A stretch of 28,767 nucleotides of DNA from a virus, in the IMG/VR virus record IMGVR_UViG_3300025086_000161, positions 1 through 28,767 of that record; one strand, written 5' to 3'. Under the pieces are notes generated by a model. That model did not search any database. It was not told where the DNA came from and saw only the letters and a list, made by a program, of their open reading frames with translations. The position numbers were made by a program, and so were the translations under genes. Shown piece after piece: positions 23,801-27,769 of this stretch. The stretch's first letter is position 1, and each line of letters starts with the position of its first letter.

Positions 23801-24588
23801 TTAAAAATACTTTTGTTATTGAGATTATAGATGGTGAGGGTAGTGTCACCGGAACTTTAGATAATTTTTCAATGCAAAGAGTTATAGAGTTTTCACCTCA
23901 AACACTTTCTTTTAGTGAAAAAACAAAAGGTTGGGTAAGTTTTAAATCTTTTACACCTGAAAATGGAGTTAGTTTAGCAAAACAGTATTATACCATGAAT
24001 GGTGGTCATTTATTTCAACACCATGCTAATGAAACTAGAAATCAATTTTATAATGAAGCTCACGAAGAAATAATAGAATCATCTGTTACTATGATTTTGA
24101 ACCAAGAACCTTCTTTAATAAAAACATTTAACACTTTAAATTACGAGGGCACGCAGTCACAAATATATAGGTATGATAATAATCATGTAGAGGGTACTAT
24201 TGAAACATATAATACTACGGTATCAGCTGAGGCAGCTCTTAGGTTTCCATACCCTACATTTGACCCTAATCCATATGCAAAACTAGGTTGGTATGTTAAT
24301 TCTATAGAAACAGACAAGCAGTCTGGTAGTGTTAAAGAGTTTGTAGAGAAAGAAGGCAAATGGTTTAATTATATAAAAGGAGACAATACTATAATTGACA
24401 CGGGGCAGTTTAGCTTCCAAGGATTAGGAGTAGCCATAAATGTTACGGCGAGTAGTGGAAGCTCTACTACTAGCGGTGGTGGCGGTGGAAATGGTGGTGG
24501 AAATGGTAACGGAAATGGTGGTGGAAATGGAGGTGGAAATGGCGGTGGAAATGGCGGTGGAAATGGCGGTGGAAATGGAGGTTATTAA
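14809..24588 (+). CDS. Giant tail stabilization-type protein with a ~1290-residue insertion (3259 aa)
   Basis: Residues ~12-30 read RMNKDLDERIIPKGEYRDA, followed by N-I-Q-V-G-T-S-E-G-S-D-I-G-T-V-Q-N-I-L-G-N, the opening of the tail stabilization proteins I associate with crAss-like and related short-tailed phages. Next comes the propeller-like run C-I-G-T-V-A-D-E-K-N-N-K-I-Y-W-F. The conserved N-part seems to run to DEYKKEYNLTL (residue ~1744). The conserved C-part resumes at TLSFSEKTKGW (~3032-3042) with GWYVNSIETD at 3160-3169 and KEGKWFNYIKG at ~3181-3191. Between them (bases ~20041-23904) lies Gly/Ser/Asn-rich, jelly-roll-looking sequence, for example the module starting at W2895. The end is a Gly/Asn repeat. 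It probably forms the tail hub and contacts the host surface. Nothing suggests a frameshift or a split gene. Confidence 0.8.
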   Translation: MPEIKNTFVRGRMNKDLDERIIPKGEYRDAMNIQVGTSEGSDIGTVQNILGNLSVENIVPDKCKCIGTVADEKNNKIYWFVKREYSPDHINFEAIIEYSSELGPVPILVDTKINTADAVLKFPEKIITGINIIDNLLFWTDGVNEPRKINIDQCKKGSVDLQTHTQLSNDFGGFDGLAINTVGLFQDDNGDELGNMVTTLDDSQVTSGRYMYFEKDQFDKLFDHEVVHNTPGSTSELTEEGNIHPIRQYRDGEFLGLIYVKVWNTGGGNGMHARRTAYDQPANWFARNRQFKVGDIVFGDNITRDIKEENITVIRKSPSTKLNIKINTTQNKNKEPLFEKIFPRFSYRYKYNDNEYSTFAPFTDVVFNPEHKENFSLDSSYDVKEPYNTSMLNVIDSIELTDFINPDIDENVKQIDILYKKEDSPVIYSIVSLKREDKEWYEFGSGQQNDVGYVNTPLPGGLTGSGKPGVFGGLFRGKYIVNSENISNALPENQLLRPWDAVPRKALAQEITGNRIVYGNYVQGYKLDTVIPSLLADYKPRTTYSLPNSNFDSSALPSIKSQRNYQLGVVFGDKYGRETPVFTSSKSAVSIPWRSNRGTLTATQANQIEVKLEKDPPNFAEYIKYFIKETSGEYYNLIMDKVYVPADITPIETKRHLWLSFPSSERNKIDEDDYLILKKKIGSGETQMQDKNKFKILDIKNEAPDFVKYEYALLAELDQTSDGGTTYLSNLFNTPKGRLKEDNTLIIINKSEFHGQSAVRWGFNDIGDKGVKNYLIDNLYLSWFRATGTDAGLSSNKYKIIDILTNANDYLFTLDKPISERDAKISNQGSGSTNAWPDCGIRFEKRKERNLELFSGKFFVKVISEPVVYGDILDDTSLLNKFVWTSRRTTFWSADAINNVDKHADDGIINAYNYAAPVGSGDSPEELHGEKVTAAQANWQSIIDNMGDGSPDVFFIDNMFMIAGQISDNNYAKNSGQIWTGNLETHQKQAVWVGRSLDNLFNVDAGSAVGENDIANIDYYVGNPDWEQSTGFGWKFFNWTRPWKQAADATLRTQDINGLEGIIETQDMHVGNYDLDSLDNLGYGSGIRRWKSELMPGAGMAGSENNLDYTYGKETGKFYMHLSFLAPGEDLVTDMSGMGDSIYGPNSVAKGLQGVWGGGLIGSNDGDVFSHHHRVIPMEGKYPIDENDDGSEPPGPGVPNSFGYDEKYRARHENQWNPCWPSDPGGKIREFIDNIRPGSKFKFGLDTSNTIYTIKKVSIKKLYNHTPWKYRAMWNGTNGNMDTIANPSVWNKGNVWADTLDANGTNGNATKLYSFKDSIVRFGKKNNRRLCYIIELDKNPRDNNTFNPMDGTSMDLDTGTAIQFLAQASSFIELDAEKPIIWETEAKKSADIEIYHEASDPIPTKITVKTNEMFAPVGCYVENLGKENMGDPFYQVNQSSRSVLKRWIDDTTFEIIPGFKYGVFGVTPTEEVDYSNYKFKFIRKDGSYTVGRLAAQPSDPGNTLGLQDSGGSYTGGTRTIFTISSDVGSDLETGLSWYNCFSFGNGLESNRIQDGFNEMQITNGPVVSSTIDTDYTEEKRTSGLIYSGLYNSNNGINNLNQFITAEKITKDLNPTYGSIQKLYQRRVGLVAFCEDRIVDIVAGKDTLFNADGNPQLVASNKVLGTATPFVGDFGISQNPESFASESYRAYFTDKQRGAVLRLSMDGLTPISDIGMTDWFRDNLVTPNELIGTYDEYKKEYNLTLKSDFSENLLRNSNISEGEDLINLTTAPVNLIDNANPNNYTPLVTPDLNTDDSVDNMMSYNQRHFAQQTEVINHTAIPEGFFQPAVDGYAAMPTIPNNYLNTAGSASGYFTKTPKTLIELTFPSQRTGVDHTILSNVWRDSSGNPDPYGYEGGPFRDINPGTLTDQGGWILSRSVGEFWNTTASTPPQSTNQMWSLTNGPHSTLSLAPYGSAGYTTTGVGSTYKRYLSQYASGSDEYGFAGLGVGSDGNNSDSLATQVTNEVAQFYEMFIGVKHNLSRGRLIIPEKHETGSFPTDQVPADILAWGPGNLYWEATKNTPNDLYSNSTSQTNVNNIQDWSMATNLSIFAGEEIKVTLVCNLPQGLSCNVYPEVSINSSSVRPYKFAAFGNPSSAIADGYFGSGWQNSNGNTMGFSNNAGFTEYANNPEGHEWASQSNNTNGSSNHYGSSAFPGTFSNHGAVSGHRGFQASSFVKLPRTRTTSAGPYYGWRLVNAGGPGNGSTETTRATFTFYWKFLADGVNTGDITDGLNTDGGGDLTGQASLLFENLKLKVQNKSWSNADEGGFNLDYFKVEKVYSLTSHFQPDVPAGDEQLAIPQSDVPAWAEVKNTLKYDNWTYTGVDVKYSSDKFLCNQSVTAHGPDNPAGPTNSATSVSNNINVPFSGQTYTWYTPVAQDTSIDGTSGLTVGSTAYGDYDITNHGGTGSGMVTAYTNPSGVTIENEHVVIGHGSTGDVYINTTSAGTVSGFAGGVWVDANFSSNSNMDPMQTTDKWLMIDVIAKPISGAPAVPSAISTGILVRGLIDPAVTSTDTNTGTYWGADFFASNLPYGTFGTANQYSTGNPTVGTDRGLILLRPADFPLYNNMHGGDLLGIQSNGYLGAVPSGYQLFRAVVKVNANSYNGYNSSNRFLMQFFNFEGLVKLINVRDISQVQTGGVPTNWDWDDVNGNMQTNQWQTATPTTSWNHPEYGGGDGALVVNSIHRKRMYVENGKFKFRDTTAPGQVLHQSFTNDHSAPFDLLPAQDNYEFNVKIENHNGDIVYFQLRSKLFMPDSQGTQNAEGYNLKMYFDEDGEYKVRFNLTEGAPLITSIERNNNFYTPNTDPVIEQHPDVDYQNSLRIHNKNYHPTFTVVPLTCDISQIRLVDTSNIIIGGSVDFWEFTGFDLTDDDYIYFENEEIVLNSAPDYTDIRQVINKHVALDSKYRIRFNADIADGKIRAYYFNSNGDGFVTPIIDNTNSGYYDSIHTIGEEISSSGNVSNPLKNTFVIEIIDGEGSVTGTLDNFSMQRVIEFSPQTLSFSEKTKGWVSFKSFTPENGVSLAKQYYTMNGGHLFQHHANETRNQFYNEAHEEIIESSVTMILNQEPSLIKTFNTLNYEGTQSQIYRYDNNHVEGTIETYNTTVSAEAALRFPYPTFDPNPYAKLGWYVNSIETDKQSGSVKEFVEKEGKWFNYIKGDNTIIDTGQFSFQGLGVAINVTASSGSSTTSGGGGGNGGGNGNGNGGGNGGGNGGGNGGGNGGGNGGY
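24475..24582 (+). repeat. 12-base tandem repeat encoding a Gly/Asn tail
   Basis: The unit GGAAATGGCGGT occurs three times perfectly at 24535-24570, a fourth copy has one change (24571-24582), and degenerate copies lie upstream. Residues 3223-3258 are almost only Gly and Asn, and the protein ends in Tyr. The unit is in frame, so slippage would lengthen or shorten the tail by four residues without disrupting the gene. Confidence 0.88.
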
Positions 24589-24601
24589 TTAAAAATAAAT
24601 T

Positions 24602-25897
24602 ATGGCACATAATCAATATCACAATACAACTTCAGAGAGCGATAATTTAGGTGTTCAAACCAAACAAGTTGAGCTTAGGATAAACTCTTTTGAAATGGAT
24701 TTATCAGACTTAGGAGCTGGAGCTGCAAATAGAAGTTTTACTATAAGAGCAGATAAAGGAGCTGGTTTTAATATCAACGTTATTCAAAAATCTTCATCAT
24801 CTAGTGTTTTAGATAAGTTTTATAATTGGAAAACAAATAGTTTTACGAGTGATTTTACAACTTCACATACTTTAGAAGTTAAAATGATTGGTAAAATATA
24901 TAACAATAGTATTTCTTTTCCAGCTGGTAATACGGGTGATTATTTTATAACTATTTTTTCTTTAGAAAAATCAAATACTATTTTTTCTCCATCAACAGGT
25001 GCTGCTGGTAAAAAAATACTTACTAAAAAATTAACACAAGTAACTACTTCTAATTTAATACTTTCTCCAGCTACAGCTAATAGTGATCATTATAAAACTT
25101 TTCCTACAACAACAATTACATCTTCTATAACAAATACAGAAGTAAGAAATATTGAATTTAATTGGGAAATTGAAAATGCTGATAGCGATACTTATGGTTT
25201 TGGATTAAGAGATCTTACAGAGTCATTTACCGGGGAGGCGGGTAAAGTACCGATTAATGAATGGTATTTTGAGACTACAGCGGTAACAGTAGGGGCTTTT
25301 GCAGGAGTATCAAAAATTCGACTTAATGATGTTACAAATTTAGCTCCAGGTATGGTTTTAGTAGGTGGAAGTGGCGTGAGTGGTACGCCTGAAATACTAT
25401 CTATTTCTAGTTCTGAAAAACAGATTTCATTAGGTAGCGTTCAAACGATAGCGGATGGTGTAACGTTGACTTTTAAAGCATATGGAACAAGTACTATTTC
25501 GAATATTGAAGGTTTAGACACTTCAGTTGCTGTGCAACCCGGTCGTTTAACACCTGTCCCATTAACAAAAACCGTTAGAACCAATTCTAGTGGTACCACG
25601 GTTGATTTAAATGGTACTTATGGTATAGCTGGGGGTAATCACGTTACTGTAACAGGTTTAAATGTTAACAACCTGACAACAAACACGGTTGCTAGTGTAA
25701 GTGCTAGTTCTAGTGCTGGTAGTATAGTTATGACTCTAGACCAAACAGGCGTTACAACAGGTACAACGTTAAAATTTACCGGTAGCTCTAAAAAAATAGA
25801 GATAAATGGAGTAATTAAAGTAACAAAACAACCAAAGGTTAATACTACTATATATTTAAACTTAGATAATATATTAGCAGTAGGCGCTGCATCTTAA
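24602..25897 (+). CDS. Beta-rich virion protein, probably tail-associated (431 aa)
   Basis: The sequence is Ser/Thr/Val/Asn-rich, Trp/Cys-poor and built of short strands. Residues ~28-60 read V-E-L-R-I-N-S-F and R-S-F-T-I-R-A-D-K-G-A-G-F-N-I-N-V. Residues ~235-290 hold a typical phage fibre/baseplate-type module (LNDVTNLAPGMVLVGGSGVS, I-L-S-I-S-S-S-E-K-Q-I-S-L-G). Residues ~345-405 look like a second copy of the same design (VTVTGLNVNNLTTNTVASVS, then S-I-V-M-T-L-D-Q-T-G-V-T-T-G-T-T-L-K-F). I read it as a structural protein attached to the giant tail protein, whose stop is 13 bases upstream of this ATG. Precise role unknown. No enzyme motif was seen. Confidence 0.7.
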   Translation: MAHNQYHNTTSESDNLGVQTKQVELRINSFEMDLSDLGAGAANRSFTIRADKGAGFNINVIQKSSSSSVLDKFYNWKTNSFTSDFTTSHTLEVKMIGKIYNNSISFPAGNTGDYFITIFSLEKSNTIFSPSTGAAGKKILTKKLTQVTTSNLILSPATANSDHYKTFPTTTITSSITNTEVRNIEFNWEIENADSDTYGFGLRDLTESFTGEAGKVPINEWYFETTAVTVGAFAGVSKIRLNDVTNLAPGMVLVGGSGVSGTPEILSISSSEKQISLGSVQTIADGVTLTFKAYGTSTISNIEGLDTSVAVQPGRLTPVPLTKTVRTNSSGTTVDLNGTYGIAGGNHVTVTGLNVNNLTTNTVASVSASSSAGSIVMTLDQTGVTTGTTLKFTGSSKKIEINGVIKVTKQPKVNTTIYLNLDNILAVGAAS

Positions 25898-25906
25898 AAT
25901 AAAAAT

Positions 25907-26242
25907 ATGGCAATAACAATAGAATTTAGTAATATATTAAACACCTCTTTACAAGTTGGAGATACAGCGTGGCACACCGCGGTGAGTCAAGTTGGGAGTC
26001 AAAATTATGCTTCTAATCCTCAACAAATAGGTGTAATAACCAGTATGACATCTAATTCAATTACAATAGATAGTGAAATGTCAGTACCTGCTTCTGCTGA
26101 TTTTATAATGTTTTCTAAAAATCAAACGGTAAACAATACTAGTTTATTAGGTTATTATGCTAAAGTAGAATTAAAAAACAATTCGTTAGAACATGCGGAG
26201 TTATTTGCTGTAAGCTCAGAGGTAGCTCCTAGTAGTAAATAA
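25907..26242 (+). CDS. Small beta-rich virion protein (111 aa)
   Basis: The protein has strands and turns throughout: S-L-Q-V-G-D-T-A-W-H at residues ~14-23, Q-I-G-V-I-T-S-M-T-S-N-S-I-T-I at ~41-55, and then D-F-I-M-F-S-K-N-Q-T-V-N-N and G-Y-Y-A-K-V-E-L-K-N-N-S, ending A-E-L-F-A-V-S-S-E-V. This architecture (small sandwich, 'QVGD' turn, 'FIMFSK' strand) is one I associate with short structural proteins in podovirus tail modules. It lies 9 bases after the preceding beta-rich gene and is followed by a hairpin region. Role inferred from context. Confidence 0.68.
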   Translation: MAITIEFSNILNTSLQVGDTAWHTAVSQVGSQNYASNPQQIGVITSMTSNSITIDSEMSVPASADFIMFSKNQTVNNTSLLGYYAKVELKNNSLEHAELFAVSSEVAPSSK

Positions 26243-26250
26243 AGCACAAA

Positions 26251-26274
26251 AAGTGTGACTATATAAGTACACTT
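26251..26274 (+). other. Small imperfect stem-loop before the GNAT-like gene
   Basis: AAGTGT (26251-26256) pairs with ACACTT (26269-26274), and inside it ACT (26258-26260) pairs with AGT (26266-26268) around ATATA, with one bulged G. The stem is AT-rich and weak and has no T-run behind it, so a terminator function is doubtful. The sequence just after it, up to the ATG at 26287, is A/T only. Confidence 0.4.
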
Positions 26275-26286
26275 AAATTAAATTAA

Positions 26287-26724
26287 ATGAATGATAGTAT
26301 AAAATTTAGATCTTTCAAAGAAGGTGATTATGAAATTTGTTGTAAATGGTGGGAATGGTGGTGGAGAAACGGGCAGGGTCCAGTGCCTAGAGCGTTTTTA
26401 CCAAAAGATGAAAGATGTTTTGTTATAGAAAAAAATAATATAGTTGTTGCTTGTTATTTTTTATTTATAATGGAACCACAAACAGTTGGTTGGGCTACTT
26501 ATTTAGTGTCTAATCCAAAGTATAAAGAAAAAGATAGAAAAAATCTAATAAAAACACTAATACAAAACGTAGAAAAAGAAGCTGAAAAATACGGTATTAT
26601 GCAGTTGTTTACAGTGTGTGGTGATAAACACATGTCAAAGTTACACGATGATTTAAATTGGATTATGATACCAGTAGAGCACGAAGGTTTTAAGTATTTA
26701 AAAAATAATATTACAAAAAGATAA
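26287..26724 (+). CDS. GNAT-fold acetyltransferase-like protein (145 aa)
   Basis: The order of elements fits the GCN5-related N-acetyltransferase fold. A first strand/helix (I-K-F-R-S-F-K-E-G-D-Y-E-I-C-C-K-W-W) comes before C-F-V-I-E-K-N-N-I-V-V-A-C-Y-F-L-F and then G-W-A-T-Y-L-V-S-N-P-K-Y-K-E-K-D-R-K-N-L-I-K-T-L. G-I-M-Q-L-F-T-V-C-G and a final L-N-W-I strand follow. GNATs use acetyl-CoA to modify amines. The usual pyrophosphate loop R/Q-x-x-G-x-G/A is not evident: the site reads KYKEKDRKN, so activity is uncertain. The protein may be a structural descendant or a divergent enzyme. It sits among virion genes, with the next ATG 3 bases after its stop. The Trp cluster near residues 21-26 is unusual. 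Confidence 0.68.
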   Translation: MNDSIKFRSFKEGDYEICCKWWEWWWRNGQGPVPRAFLPKDERCFVIEKNNIVVACYFLFIMEPQTVGWATYLVSNPKYKEKDRKNLIKTLIQNVEKEAEKYGIMQLFTVCGDKHMSKLHDDLNWIMIPVEHEGFKYLKNNITKR

Positions 26725-26726
26725 TT

Positions 26727-27767
26727 ATGGGTAAAAAAGCAAGAAGAAGACAGGCTGCTACTATGCGTGAAATGAACACTATGGCTCAAGAGCAGTTTGA
26801 ATATTTTCAAGAAAACCAAGAAGAGCAACAAGCTATATTAGATAAACAAAAACAAAATTTTAGAGATTTTCAATTTGAAAATCCTTTTGCTGATATAAAA
26901 AATCCATATGCTGATTTAAAAACAGAGTTTGAAAACCTTTACGAAGGTATGGAAAACCCATATGAAGATTTAACGGTAAACATGAGGGCTGCTGAGTTTC
27001 AAGCAGAACAAGGCGCACAACAAAGAGCAAATATACTTTCTAATTTACAAGGCGCTGCTGGTAGTTCTGGTATTGCTGGTTTAGCTCAAGCTTTAGCAAA
27101 TCAAGGCTCAGCACAAGCACAACAAATATCTGCTAACATAGCTCAGCAAGAAACAATGAATCAAAGATTGGCTGCTAGAGGTGCTCAACAAGTACAACAA
27201 ATGGAAACAGCTGGAGCTGAAAGAGCTAGAGCCTTAGGTATATCAAGAGAACAATTAGTTGCTCAAGGTGGTTTTAAAGCAGATGTATTAAGGCAGCAAG
27301 GCGCCGCAGCCGTTCAACAAGCTGAATTTGGTAGAGAATCTACATTATTAGGTATTGACTACGGATTACTAGCAGGCGCGAATCAAGCTGAACAACAAGC
27401 TATGGCTAATCAAATGTCTTCTATGGGTATGCAAGCAAATATGTATGGCTCGCAAGCAGCACAAGGGGCCAGTATGTTTAGTTCTATAGTTGGAGCTGCA
27501 GCAACGGTATTAGGTGGTCCTATTGGCGGGGCTGTAGCACAAAAAATAACTTCTTCTGATAGAAGATTGAAGAAAAATATAAATTTAATAGGTAAGTCGC
27601 CAAGCGGTCTTAATATATATTCTTTTGAATATAAAAATAATAATTTTGGTAACGGTACTTATCAAGGTGTTATGTCTAACGAAATACCTAAATATGCTGT
27701 AAGTAATAAAAACGGTTATGATATGGTTGATTATAGCATGATTGACGTTGAATTCAAACAAATATAA
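26727..27767 (+). CDS. Ala/Gln-rich protein ending in a peptidase S74 self-cleavage domain (346 aa)
   Basis: Residues 1-50 are basic then Gln/Glu-rich and helical. N-P-[FY]-[AE]-D-[IL] occurs three times, at N52, N59 and N77. Residues ~85-230 are Ala/Gln/Gly-rich helices, and ~237-272 are Ala/Gly hydrophobic (SSIVGAAATVLGGPIGGAVA). The C-terminus is the S74 (intramolecular chaperone) domain: SDRRLKKNI with the Ser277-Lys282 dyad (spacing +5, as in other S74 members) and then I-Y-S-F-E-Y, YQGVMSNEIPKYAV and V-D-Y-S-M-I-D-V-E. S74 domains trimerise a protein and then cut themselves off at the Ser. Most S74 domains are on tail fibres, whereas this body looks like an ejected or internal virion protein, so the combination is odd. 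The domain is short (~70 residues). Confidence 0.72.
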   Translation: MGKKARRRQAATMREMNTMAQEQFEYFQENQEEQQAILDKQKQNFRDFQFENPFADIKNPYADLKTEFENLYEGMENPYEDLTVNMRAAEFQAEQGAQQRANILSNLQGAAGSSGIAGLAQALANQGSAQAQQISANIAQQETMNQRLAARGAQQVQQMETAGAERARALGISREQLVAQGGFKADVLRQQGAAAVQQAEFGRESTLLGIDYGLLAGANQAEQQAMANQMSSMGMQANMYGSQAAQGASMFSSIVGAAATVLGGPIGGAVAQKITSSDRRLKKNINLIGKSPSGLNIYSFEYKNNNFGNGTYQGVMSNEIPKYAVSNKNGYDMVDYSMIDVEFKQI

Positions 27768-27769
27768 AC

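Noticed and set aside
24475-24582. Gly/Asn repeat as a CRISPR-like array
   Set aside because: The repeats are 12 bases, head-to-tail and in frame within one protein, with no spacers.
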